Positions 9,187 through 18,017 of a DNA stretch of 51,314 bases are shown piece after piece; the first letter of the stretch is position 1; every line of letters begins with the position of its first letter. The position numbers and the translations under genes are program-made. The notes under the pieces are model-generated. The model had not been told where the DNA came from and searched no databases. It worked only from the letters and a program-made list of their open reading frames with translations. Location of the stretch: NCBI GenBank assembly GCA_003265895.1, contig QFBS01000009.1, positions 1-51,314 on the forward strand, in the 5' to 3' direction. The stretch is from Candidatus Marinamargulisbacteria bacterium SCGC AG-410-N11. GTDB lineage: Bacteria; Margulisbacteria; Marinamargulisbacteria; GCA-2716485; AG-410-N11.

Positions 9187-9639
9187 ATGAACATCATTAT
9201 TATGTTTATTGTTTTGGTTATGTTTACGGGGGTGTTATCGCCCTTTCAAGCTGGAATAAATGCCGAATTGAATCGACATTTAGGGCATCCGCTACTCGCG
9301 GCGGCGTTTAACTGCTTAACGGCGGGGGTTCTTTTGATTATTGTGGCTTTGGCGGTTAAAGTGCCTACGCCTACCCTATCGGCTATGGTTAAAGCGCCTT
9401 GGTGGGCGTGGCTGGGTGGCGTTTGTGGGGCGACTTATGTTGCTATTAACTTGATGGCGGCGCCAAAACTGGGGGCCCTTTTGTTAATGACGTCGTTTAT
9501 TATTGGAACGGTGGTTACGGCTTCTTTTATTGATGGGTTTGGGCTTGTGGGGTATGAGGTTAAGCCGATGAATTGGTATCGGATTTTGGGGGTGTTTTTT
9601 TTGGGGGTCAGCGTCTACCTAACATACAAAGGGCACTAA
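9187..9639 (+). CDS. YdcZ/DUF606-type membrane protein of the DMT superfamily
   Basis: A 150-aa protein with about five hydrophobic segments and the family pattern GVLSPFQAGINAELNRHLGH at the N-terminus, PWWAWLGGVCGATYVAIN in the middle and a GVSVYLTYK-like last helix. DUF606 proteins are small inner-membrane relatives of drug/metabolite transporters and often work as pairs; the substrate is unknown. Base composition is markedly more G+C-rich than the neighbours (many GCG and GGG codons), hinting at separate ancestry. The last codons and the stop codon lie inside the outer inverted repeat of the 112-bp element that follows. TATACT directly abuts the ATG and no Shine-Dalgarno is seen. Probably expressed with the upstream SOUL gene. 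Confidence 0.85.
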   Translation: MNIIIMFIVLVMFTGVLSPFQAGINAELNRHLGHPLLAAAFNCLTAGVLLIIVALAVKVPTPTLSAMVKAPWWAWLGGVCGATYVAINLMAAPKLGALLLMTSFIIGTVVTASFIDGFGLVGYEVKPMNWYRILGVFFLGVSVYLTYKGH

Positions 9640-9644
9640 ACATT

Positions 9645-9756
9645 ATAAAATAACGCCAGGCAGCCATATTTTTTGACTTAACTCCACACCCTGCGCTGAG
9701 GCTCCGGGCTCTTGGGAGTCTGCATCAAAATATATGACCACCTGACGCTATTTTAT
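9645..9756. repeat. 112-bp palindromic dispersed element, copy A
   Basis: The ends ataaaataacgccaggcagc and the complementary tcaggtggtcatatattttg-type right arm form long imperfect terminal inverted repeats around a core containing aactccacaccc and gggagtctgca. The inverted repeat extends outward in this copy: gcactaaac at 9633-9641 pairs with gtttagtgc at 9760-9768. The left extension covers the stop codon of the YdcZ gene. It matches copies at 35212 and 38451. Confidence 0.85.
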
Positions 9757-9778
9757 ATTGTTTAGTGCACGTTTTTGG

Positions 9779-10072
9779 GCTTGGATTTGGGGATCCTTCG
9801 CTTTGCTTGGATTTGGGGATGCTTTGCTTTGCTTTGCTTGGATTTGGAGATCCTTCGCTTTGCTTGGATTTGGAGATCCTTCGCTTCGCTTGGATTTGGG
9901 GATCCTTCGCTTTGCTTGGATTGGAGATCCTTCGCTTCGCTTGGATTTGGGGATGCTTTGCTTTGCTTGCATTTGGGGATCTATCGCTTTGCTTGGATTG
10001 GAGATCCTTCACTTTGCTTGGATTGGAGATCCTTCGCTTTGCTTGGATTGGGGGATGCTTTGCTTTGCTTGG
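9779..10072. repeat. minisatellite, 11 units of 25-26 bp (one of 31)
   Basis: Units begin gcttgg, carry gatttgg(a/g)gatccttcgctt or the variant ggatgctttgcttt, and repeat with period 25 or 26, with one 31-bp unit at 9805-9835. A final partial gcttgg ends at 10072. The array has almost no stop codons in any frame, which produces several long spurious open frames on both strands. None has a ribosome binding site or convincing protein character. It directly follows palindromic copy A and fills the gap before the 1296-aa gene. Confidence 0.9.
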
Positions 10073-10167
10073 TTTAATTAAGAACATTGTCGGCTACGAT
10101 CTAAACATCCCAACATATCGCTTTATGGTTATGAGTTATCTTATTCTTTCTTCTTATCATTTTATTA

Positions 10168-13100
10168 TTAGTGGATTTGATTGATTTTAATCGGAGAAAA
10201 ATGGTTGTTATGTAGTTCAATAGTTGGGATTCCTGCTCTTATTGGTAACTGATCAAGGATATCATATCGTGCTCTAAAGTTAGTCCACCAGCTATTTATT
10301 TGTTCCTTTAAAATAAATCTTACGATATCTTGTAGGGATTCTTTTTCTTTTTCTTGTTTGTAAAAATTATCGGCTATCATTCTATTTAAAGCTTTTCTAT
10401 CATCATCGCTTTCTGTGTTTATTTGATTACAATTAGCAAGCTTTTCTATGACAGTGTCTTTTGTTACTTCTTCGTTATCAATAGTACTTATAACCTCAGC
10501 TATTACGCGCTGAATGTCTTGTTCATTTGCAATTGATGATCTTTCAATAAGGATATTGAGAGTGTTATCATCTAATCTTTCGATCATATCTGTAAAATAT
10601 CTGCTACTTGGTAATGCCCTTGAAAGACTCTTCGCTTGACTCTTAAAGGCTTTTGCATATCCATCAATATTTCCTAATAATTTTACTACCTGTAGTTCAT
10701 ATTCACTTCTTTCTAATTCAGCTTCATTTCCGTAGTGTATGTTACATAATGTTCGCCATACCTCTTTTATTTCTTCTTCGCCTATTGCTGACGCTATATA
10801 TTTACCTCTTACTCCTAATTCATATAAAAGATCTATTTGTGAAGGATTCCCCTTGCATTCATTAAGTAACGCTTGGCATAGATCTTTTTTTTCAGTTAAA
10901 TGGTCCGCATTTAAGGCTGCTGGAACTTCTTCACCAAAAATGGCTTTTAATAAATCTTTATTTAGTTTTAGCGAACCTTCTAATCTTTGATTTAAATTTG
11001 ATTGTTTTTCATAAAGACTTTCATCATTTAGTCTATCTATTTCTATCACTATTTGCTCTTGTTTATTTTGACTGGTTAACACTCTTTGTATGATCTCAGC
11101 AATATTGTCCTTTCCCTCAAATAGACGTTGAAGATAGTCACCATTGATTCGTTCATCATTATTTGTTAAGTGTCCACCTATGTACCAATCTAAAGATTCT
11201 AAATGGTGTTCTATCTCGCTCTGTATTGCTACTACTTTTGCGTTAGGGGTTAAGCTTAGCTTCTTTATCCATTCTTTTTTTAAAACCTTAATATTTTTTT
11301 TAGTTTCATCATTATCAATTAAATGTTTAAACTCTTCTACTGTTATTTCTCCTTTTAAAAATCTATTTTCATGAAATGTATAATAAACTGAAATAAACCC
11401 ACAATCCCCTCCCCCTTTTACATTTGTTCTTTCCACAATGTCAAAACCTGGATACTTTCTTTTAAAGAGTGTGTCGTTAACCCCCATCATATCTTCTGTT
11501 ACTAATTCTGGACCTATAATCTCGAATCCATTTCGGTTACCATCTTGAAAAATCTGAAATATCTGTCTCTTTCTTGACTCTAATCCCAATTTCAAAATTG
11601 CCTGCATACTGGCTTGGCTAAGAAAAAAACCCATACAGTCCTGTTCCGTTTTAAATATTCTTTGGAACCCAGTATCAGAACCCATTTTATAAATTTGACT
11701 TATATCTTTTTTTCTATCTTCAATATAGTCGTTAATTTCGTCACTATTGGCACTTATCATCTCATCTAAAAATTGTTGATCTTGTCTTTGATAAGATTTT
11801 AATTTGTTGTCTTGTAGTTTTTTATGTGTATTTATGATCTCAAACAATCTTCGTTGTTCATTCAATAATATTGCTTGGTCTTCTTGTTCATAACTACTAA
11901 TATCTAAATCCTCAAACCCATCTGTATCGCATGGAAATATATCTTGGTATCGCATTAAATTTTGAATATCTGTTGTTGTACTGGTTGAGTTGAATCTCTT
12001 TAAGAATTCAAAGGCTTTTGTTAGTTTATCACTTAAATTAACGTCTTTGTTTTTTAAAATGGCCCTTAACTGTTTTTTGTTTTTGGTAATGATCTTTGAT
12101 CTTTTACGACTAACCTTTATGTTGATCTGTTGTAATTGTTTCGCAGGGACAGATAACCGTTTGGTAAGAAAATCTTCAAACACATTCCTATCAACAGCTG
12201 AAAATTGTGCTAAATGATTAGTCAGTCTATTATTCTGATTTAAATCTGGAATAACATCGCGTGGTGGCAGGTTTAATTCTTGAATATATGAAATTAATTT
12301 ATCAATGGTTTCAAATTTTTCAAAACTTTGTTCAGGTCCAGACTCAACCCCTTGTTTCATATCCATATGCCTGTCTGTGGGTAGCATGCTCTGGGCTTGT
12401 AACTCTGATTGACTCGTTGATGGTATGTCTGTCTCAGGTATAAACGTAACCGTTATTGTGGTCGTTTTATTGTTGCCACTTTCATCGGTAACAAAAAAGG
12501 TCACTTGCCCAGGCTTGGAATTATCGTTTAAACATAACGATTGTAAATCATCATCTGTCTCTTCGCCCGTAAATCCATACTGTTGAGAATCATTAGTCCT
12601 ATGTGTATGATGCTTCGAGGTAAAATCGGTTTTTAAATCTCGATTACCATCACTTTGATATTTGACGACATTTTTACTCGTTATGCATTTTATATTTAAA
12701 TTTTTTATGGTGGCACCTGTTTGACCTATTGTAAACTCTTTTAATAAGGCATGGAGACCGATACTAATAGGGGGCCGTTCTTTAGACTGTAAGCCTTTAC
12801 CGGCTGGATTATCTTTACGTAATTGGCTTAATTGATTATGAATTTTTTCCAATTCATTAAATTGTTCATCTCTACTATCACCTGATTGGATCTCTGTTTG
12901 GATTATCGTTTTTCGTTCTATTAAATGGATTTCTCCATCTGTTGGAATCCGTTCAAGTTTTGGTTTTGGAATGGTAACATTCATAACAATCTCTCTGTTA
13001 TCATCGTTTTCAACCCAAGATTCATAGTTACAAACAAGAGGGTTCTGTGTTTTAATATCTCGTTCAATTACCGATACAGGATATTGTGACATACCCACTG

Positions 13101-14058
13101 TCTTTACTTTTTCAGCTAAGCGTTCGGGTCCAACCATTACGTCACCTATTTGGTCGGCTGCTATTCTTCTACGTTCAGCATCTAACGTCGTTAACTCGGA
13201 AACTTGGGATGGTTCTGCCCCTACTTTTGCTGCTAATGCACTTAATTGGGTGGGAGGTACTGGAGGTTGAAAGGATGATAACGTTGAGCTGCTACTTTGA
13301 TGTACCGGCGATTGTGAGAGGGGCTGAGGTTTGACTCTGGTAGGGGCTGGCGGTGGTGGTGGCTGTACTGGTGGATGTTGAGATATGGGTGGCGCTGGTG
13401 GTGCTGGTGGGGCTGGAGGTCTCATCGCTGAGTCAGCTAAAATATCTTTTAATGCATCTTCTACTTGTTTGTCTATACTATCTAGACACTTAGCCCACTG
13501 ATTTAGCCATGCTTTGCTATTCTTTTTATTACCCTCTTTGTCTAAATAACCAATCCCCCCTTTACGACTATCTTGATGTTTTATTTGAGTCGCTAATTCT
13601 TTTAAACTATTATTTTCAAGTATATCAAAGATGTTGATTGATGTGTTGGCATCCCCTTTAATAAGATTAAGTCCAGCTTGAAGATCTTGGAGTCTAACGG
13701 CGAGTTCTCTCGCTTTCTTATCACCTGTTGCTCGTTGCCAATTTCCATTTAATTTTATAGCTAACTTCTTACCCTGTAATGTATTGTCTTTAGTTGTTAG
13801 TTTTTTTATAAACGTACTTTCTGTAAAATTAGGCTGTTCTAAATGTTTATTTTTGTTATTTTTAAGATCTTTAAAGTCGCTGTCTTTAACTGCATACTCT
13901 GTATCAGGCGAATATGTTTGGTCATGTTGCGTTTTATTATCTAAACTTTGAGCTGCAGATTTAGATGTGATTGTTTGTTCTGAATTTGGACGGGAACTAG
14001 ATCTTTTGCTGCGGGGGGATGTTGATCTTGGACTCGATGGTCTTTCCGGCCTTGTCAT
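10168..14058 (-). CDS. 1296-aa protein with OTU-like cysteine protease domain, candidate effector
   Basis: Start ATG follows AAAGGA with good spacing. The N-terminus (1-35) is rich in Ser, Pro and Arg, with no signal peptide. Residues about 85-207 hold the module with ARELAVRLQDLQAG, IKGD and AWLNQW that is shared with the 2359-aa protein, followed by a polyproline linker (209-245). Around 505-525 is a beta-type stretch, VTFFVTDESGNNKTTTITV, resembling the end of HYR/Ig-like domains. The C-terminal third looks like an OTU deubiquitinase fold: the nucleophile motif KGGGDCGFISVYYTF with C886, and the closing motif NSWWTNF...IPTIELHNNHFSPI with H1286. The 400-residue separation implies a large helical insertion, as known in some bacterial OTU effectors. 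D885 rather than D at -3 is atypical. If active it would cleave ubiquitin-like conjugates, implying a eukaryotic target; that is inference. Confidence 0.85.
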   Translation of the reverse strand: MTRPERPSSPRSTSPRSKRSSSRPNSEQTITSKSAAQSLDNKTQHDQTYSPDTEYAVKDSDFKDLKNNKNKHLEQPNFTESTFIKKLTTKDNTLQGKKLAIKLNGNWQRATGDKKARELAVRLQDLQAGLNLIKGDANTSINIFDILENNSLKELATQIKHQDSRKGGIGYLDKEGNKKNSKAWLNQWAKCLDSIDKQVEDALKDILADSAMRPPAPPAPPAPPISQHPPVQPPPPPAPTRVKPQPLSQSPVHQSSSSTLSSFQPPVPPTQLSALAAKVGAEPSQVSELTTLDAERRRIAADQIGDVMVGPERLAEKVKTVGMSQYPVSVIERDIKTQNPLVCNYESWVENDDNREIVMNVTIPKPKLERIPTDGEIHLIERKTIIQTEIQSGDSRDEQFNELEKIHNQLSQLRKDNPAGKGLQSKERPPISIGLHALLKEFTIGQTGATIKNLNIKCITSKNVVKYQSDGNRDLKTDFTSKHHTHRTNDSQQYGFTGEETDDDLQSLCLNDNSKPGQVTFFVTDESGNNKTTTITVTFIPETDIPSTSQSELQAQSMLPTDRHMDMKQGVESGPEQSFEKFETIDKLISYIQELNLPPRDVIPDLNQNNRLTNHLAQFSAVDRNVFEDFLTKRLSVPAKQLQQINIKVSRKRSKIITKNKKQLRAILKNKDVNLSDKLTKAFEFLKRFNSTSTTTDIQNLMRYQDIFPCDTDGFEDLDISSYEQEDQAILLNEQRRLFEIINTHKKLQDNKLKSYQRQDQQFLDEMISANSDEINDYIEDRKKDISQIYKMGSDTGFQRIFKTEQDCMGFFLSQASMQAILKLGLESRKRQIFQIFQDGNRNGFEIIGPELVTEDMMGVNDTLFKRKYPGFDIVERTNVKGGGDCGFISVYYTFHENRFLKGEITVEEFKHLIDNDETKKNIKVLKKEWIKKLSLTPNAKVVAIQSEIEHHLESLDWYIGGHLTNNDERINGDYLQRLFEGKDNIAEIIQRVLTSQNKQEQIVIEIDRLNDESLYEKQSNLNQRLEGSLKLNKDLLKAIFGEEVPAALNADHLTEKKDLCQALLNECKGNPSQIDLLYELGVRGKYIASAIGEEEIKEVWRTLCNIHYGNEAELERSEYELQVVKLLGNIDGYAKAFKSQAKSLSRALPSSRYFTDMIERLDDNTLNILIERSSIANEQDIQRVIAEVISTIDNEEVTKDTVIEKLANCNQINTESDDDRKALNRMIADNFYKQEKEKESLQDIVRFILKEQINSWWTNFRARYDILDQLPIRAGIPTIELHNNHFSPIKINQIH

Positions 14059-14313
14059 TTACCGTTTCCTTTCTAAATGAATATCTTCATATTTACTAAT
14101 ATCGTAAATTATTCAAAAAAACTTGCATCCTAAATCTTATTTTAATAAAAGACTCCCCTTTTCTAGGTCTAGAAAAATATAAGCTGTAGTATTTATTAAA
14201 TAGGTATTAACTAATTACAGTTAGCTGATTTCATTATATCTGAAATTAACCATATTTAATAATCTAAAATTTACCTCTTTACTTTAAAGTCTGTTAATTT
14301 AATATCATAAAAC

Positions 14314-15735
14314 TTAGTTTGTTTTATCTTTATTAGCTAAATATAACACTATCTTTTTTAAAATTGGATTCGTTAGAACGCCTTTATAGGCACGGTCATT
14401 GCCACGCATTCGGGTTGCAAAAATAACAAGGCTATACCACTGGCTCGAATCGCGATCAACGATATAGCCAGCTAATGCGTTTACGCCTGTTGATGACAAT
14501 GTACCACTTTTTATTCTTACTTCTAAGTTTGCTGGAATTTTTGGCTCTAAATATAACGGGTGCGTGCCTTGTTTAACTAAACTCTCAAAAAACGGACCAA
14601 ATATGTCTTGGTCCTGATATAACAACTCTAAACATCGGGCCATAGCCTTTGCTGTTACTTTATTGTTCTTATCTAAACCAACGCCATCAATTAACCGATA
14701 ATCGGCTCGATTAAGCCCTAAATTTAATTCACAATGCTCTCTAATCATTTCCATACCTAATAAGTGACTACCTTGTCGGTTTGTTACGTAGTGGCCAATA
14801 TACTTTGTTAAGTTTTTTGCGATTACATTATTACTATCTTGATTTAGACGCCGTATTATTTCACTTAAGGGCATCGACTGGATATCGGCTAACAACGTTG
14901 TTCGCTCAGGCGTAAGGCCAGATCGAACATCGCCACGAACTTGGATTCCGGCCTGCTTCAGATACTCTAACACTAGCGTTCCACAAAATAGACCTGGCCG
15001 AGATATTAAGACCTGACAATATTGATTTTGGATATCCGCTAATGTTGCATCTCCCCAAATTTGAAAATGGTCACTACGCTCTCTAATATCTACACTCATA
15101 TACGGTCGCTTAGCTTGGTTTGGATTATCAATATATCGACCTTTAAAATCTAAACTTAAATAACTTGAACTTAGCGGTAACTTTAAGTGAGACCCTTTTC
15201 CTTTTAATATTAATTTATTATCGTTAATAGTTAAGCCCGAAGACGGAGCGTAATAATGTCGTGCATTAGTGTTAGAACTTATAACCTCTTCATCAAATAT
15301 ACTAGCATCATAAATAATATCGCCATTAACTGCCGTTATTCCCATATCCTTAATTTGTGATACTATCAGTTTTAATTGTTCTCGCGTTAATGTTGAATCT
15401 GCGCCTCCTTTAATATATAAATGACCGTCAAGAAACGAGTCTTGTAATGACTCTGGCACTACTCGAAACTCTGTTTTAAAGATATGGTTAGGACCTAACA
15501 CTTTTAATGCAACAGAACTTAACAATAGCTTTACTGTTGAGGCCGGTATTAGCAAGGCTTTCTCGTTTAAGGATACAAGAGTTTCACCTGTTGTTATATT
15601 TTTAACATAAATCCCTGCCACATAATTTTGATAGGATTTTCCGGATACTGTATCTTGAATAATCGAACTTAACGTATCGGCAAAAATACAACTGGAGAAT
15701 ACTAACCAAACACAACCGATCGTTATTAACTTCAA
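14314..15735 (-). CDS. dacB: D-alanyl-D-alanine carboxypeptidase/endopeptidase, PBP4 type (S13)
   Basis: This 473-aa periplasmic enzyme trims peptidoglycan cross-links. The active-site triad of penicillin-binding proteins is visible: S66-T-V-K69 after a signal peptide (MKLITIGCVWLVFSSCIFA), SNN near 300, and KSGT near 407. The length and the long insert between the SxxK and SxN motifs fit class C PBP4 (peptidase S13). The start is a TTG just 5 bp after the stop of the upstream Ste24-like gene, so translation is probably coupled and the two form an operon. No alternative ATG would keep the signal peptide. The pairing suggests shared envelope quality-control functions. Confidence 0.92.
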   Translation of the reverse strand: MKLITIGCVWLVFSSCIFADTLSSIIQDTVSGKSYQNYVAGIYVKNITTGETLVSLNEKALLIPASTVKLLLSSVALKVLGPNHIFKTEFRVVPESLQDSFLDGHLYIKGGADSTLTREQLKLIVSQIKDMGITAVNGDIIYDASIFDEEVISSNTNARHYYAPSSGLTINDNKLILKGKGSHLKLPLSSSYLSLDFKGRYIDNPNQAKRPYMSVDIRERSDHFQIWGDATLADIQNQYCQVLISRPGLFCGTLVLEYLKQAGIQVRGDVRSGLTPERTTLLADIQSMPLSEIIRRLNQDSNNVIAKNLTKYIGHYVTNRQGSHLLGMEMIREHCELNLGLNRADYRLIDGVGLDKNNKVTAKAMARCLELLYQDQDIFGPFFESLVKQGTHPLYLEPKIPANLEVRIKSGTLSSTGVNALAGYIVDRDSSQWYSLVIFATRMRGNDRAYKGVLTNPILKKIVLYLANKDKTN

Positions 15736-15740
15736 TCGAA

Positions 15741-16976
15741 CTACTGTATCGCCTTTATTGCCTTAATTCGTGTTAATACAGGAGGATGACTATACTCGAT
15801 AAATACTTTCATTGGATGTGGATTTAAATTTGATAAATTATCGACCGATAACGTTTTTAATGCCGATACCATATCATCTTGAGAAGATGTTGTTCTAACC
15901 GCATATTCGTCTGCCTCAAACTCGTATTTTCGCGATAATACATTTGAAAATATACCTAAAAATAATTCGATCGGTTTAAACAAAAACGAAAAGAAGATCA
16001 ACGATGCATAAATAGATAACTGTTCCATTTGAAACGCCTGAAACAAACCAGGGTTATTTAAGAAAAGTGACAAGGTATATAACATTAATCCTGATGTTAA
16101 TATACCCATGGCCATTAACTTATAAATATGTTTGTGTTTAAAATGGCCCATTTCATGTGCGACAATACCCACCAATTCATTAACAGAATGCTTTTCAATT
16201 AACGTATCAAATAATACGATCCGCTTATATTTTCCTAGGCCTGTAAAGTAGGCATTACTTTTCGTTGAGCGCTTAGACCCGTCCATCTTAAAAATACCTT
16301 GCAACGAAAACCCTTCTTTGGTTGCATAATCTTCGATACTTTTACGCAGATCTCCTTCTTCTAAAGGAATAAATTTATTAAATAAAGGCATAATCCAAAT
16401 CGGGGCAACTACCATTAACACCACCTGAATAACCGTTAAAGCGCCCCAAACATAAAGCCAGGCAAAATTAGTAAACGATTCAAAAAACCATAAAACAAGC
16501 GCTAAAATCGGCGCGCCAATCGCCACACTCAATAAAATCATTTTAATGGTATCCGTTACAAAAGTTTTTACTGTGGTTTTATTAAAACCGTATTTTTTTT
16601 CTATCACAAAAGTACCATATACCGAAAATGGCATTGACATCAACGAACTTAAGAACCCTAATATACCAATATAAATTAGCCCTGTTATAATACTACCAAA
16701 CCCAAACCCTCGTGCTACGACATCTAAATAATTAAAGCCGCCTAATAACATAAAAGGCACAAACACAATCAAACCAATTGTACTTTTAATTAAACTAAAC
16801 CGAGTTGTTTCTTTTAGATAGCGTTGTGACTCTTGATATTTTTTAGGTTCATATACGCCATCAAACTCATTAGGTACTGTCTCTTTTATATTTTTAATAT
16901 TTAATAGCTCAATAACAACATCTAATAAATAAAAAATCCCATAGATGGCTAATACTAAAATAAGGTAGATGTTCAC
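15741..16976 (-). CDS. Ste24/CAAX prenyl protease 1-like M48 metallopeptidase
   Basis: A 411-aa integral membrane zinc metallopeptidase of family M48A. The N-terminal CAAX_N region (FDGVYEPKKYQESQRYLKET, then several membrane segments) precedes the catalytic HEMGH (about residues 273-277) and the third-ligand region YEFEADEYAV (about 350-358). In bacteria, where prenylated CAAX proteins are generally absent, such enzymes are thought to act in membrane protein quality control. The start is GTG after AGGAGA at good spacing. It is the first gene of a minus-strand operon with dacB and is transcribed divergently from the hypothetical gene at 17098. Confidence 0.92.
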   Translation of the reverse strand: MNIYLILVLAIYGIFYLLDVVIELLNIKNIKETVPNEFDGVYEPKKYQESQRYLKETTRFSLIKSTIGLIVFVPFMLLGGFNYLDVVARGFGFGSIITGLIYIGILGFLSSLMSMPFSVYGTFVIEKKYGFNKTTVKTFVTDTIKMILLSVAIGAPILALVLWFFESFTNFAWLYVWGALTVIQVVLMVVAPIWIMPLFNKFIPLEEGDLRKSIEDYATKEGFSLQGIFKMDGSKRSTKSNAYFTGLGKYKRIVLFDTLIEKHSVNELVGIVAHEMGHFKHKHIYKLMAMGILTSGLMLYTLSLFLNNPGLFQAFQMEQLSIYASLIFFSFLFKPIELFLGIFSNVLSRKYEFEADEYAVRTTSSQDDMVSALKTLSVDNLSNLNPHPMKVFIEYSHPPVLTRIKAIKAIQ

Positions 16977-17097
16977 GTTTATTCTCCTATTCTGACTTTA
17001 TCATCCTAAACAATCAAAACACATGATAATTTTTCGATGCAACTTTGCGCTTTATCATTCGATAATTATTCATATTCTAACTTTAAGGAGATTCTTA

Positions 17098-17940
17098 ATG
17101 CAACCAAAATTTAAAATAGCAGCGACTAACTGGGACCTATCTGCCTTTAAAGGTCAAGAAGATGAATTAGCTAAAGAGGCTCAATCATTAAGAATTAAAT
17201 TTACTATCTCTAATGGTGTTGTAAGTGGTTGCTCTTCTATGCTAAAGGATGAGCGTGACTTTATTAACCAAATGCATACAACACTTCAACAACAGTCCAC
17301 AACATCAATATCTAGCGATCCTTACCCCGAGCATTCAATGGAATCTATTACAAACCTGGAAACTGAACAAACAAATAGTAGTGCCCTATTTGATTTATTC
17401 TCGCAACAAGTTATTGATCATTTAGATAATTTCGCAAGTTCATTAGATAGTAAAGGACTTGCTTATTCTAATTACACGTTAGATTCAAGCGTTTTTGAGT
17501 TTAATAATAATCCTAAATCACCACTAACCCAATCGAAACGGGACATTATTGATGATAGTCATCCACCAATCCTAAGTAGTTTTAATACTAATCCCGAAAC
17601 GGTATTGGACACTGCCAGCGACGATGCAATTAGTGATATCGCTGATGATGATTTAACTGTTATTACCGATATACTTAATAGTACTCATGATATTACTAAC
17701 GACTTTAGGCCAGTTACGCCATCTACTAATTATTCATCACCAGTTCAAAATGAGACGACGTTTAATAAATCTAAACTTTTTTCAAAAAATACCGAATCTA
17801 GTTCGATTTCTCCAAATTCGGTTTGCTCGTTTAAAAGTGTATCGAAAGGAAAACGAAAACTAACTAAACAAACAGAGACGGGTACTCGCTCCAAACGGAC
17901 TAAACGGGTTGATTATCGCAAGCTAAATGGTGGTTTATAA
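17098..17940 (+). CDS. hypothetical protein with bipartite-NLS-like C-terminus, 280 aa
   Basis: Unrecognised protein. The open frame extends upstream to 17023, but the ATG at 17098 is preceded by AAGGAG at ideal spacing, and the upstream residues look non-coding, so I chose 17098. The middle is acidic and Ser/Asn/Asp-rich (SDDAISDIADDDLTVITD) and predicted disordered. The C-terminal 35 residues are strikingly basic: KGKRK at 250-254 and RSKRTKR at 264-270, about nine residues apart, the layout of a bipartite nuclear localisation signal. There is no signal peptide or membrane segment. A bacterial nucleic-acid-binding role is an alternative. The next gene, 77 bp downstream on the same strand, ends in an RG-rich tail, so the pair may function together. 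Confidence 0.7.
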   Translation: MQPKFKIAATNWDLSAFKGQEDELAKEAQSLRIKFTISNGVVSGCSSMLKDERDFINQMHTTLQQQSTTSISSDPYPEHSMESITNLETEQTNSSALFDLFSQQVIDHLDNFASSLDSKGLAYSNYTLDSSVFEFNNNPKSPLTQSKRDIIDDSHPPILSSFNTNPETVLDTASDDAISDIADDDLTVITDILNSTHDITNDFRPVTPSTNYSSPVQNETTFNKSKLFSKNTESSSISPNSVCSFKSVSKGKRKLTKQTETGTRSKRTKRVDYRKLNGGL

Positions 17941-18017
17941 ATTTTTTATGTTTAAAAATTAAAAAAACTGGGTACTCTAATTAAAACAGCCTATATACAT
18001 AAAAGGGGGGGTATTAT

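Noticed and set aside
9779..10072. Possible CRISPR array
   Set aside because: Units are contiguous with no unique spacers, and no cas genes are near.
9725..10184. Several long open frames on both strands across the minisatellite (about 74-139 residues)
   Set aside because: All are by-products of a stop-poor 25-26-bp repeat whose period is not a multiple of three; none has a ribosome binding site and the repeat shifts frame from unit to unit.
1218..14058. Type VI or polymorphic toxin (Rhs) locus
   Set aside because: No RHS/YD repeats, no VgrG/PAAR and no small immunity gene directly downstream of either giant gene.
17023..17097. Upstream extension of the 280-aa hypothetical gene
   Set aside because: The AAGGAG site directly before the ATG at 17098 fixes the start; the extension lies in the promoter region divergent from the Ste24-like gene.
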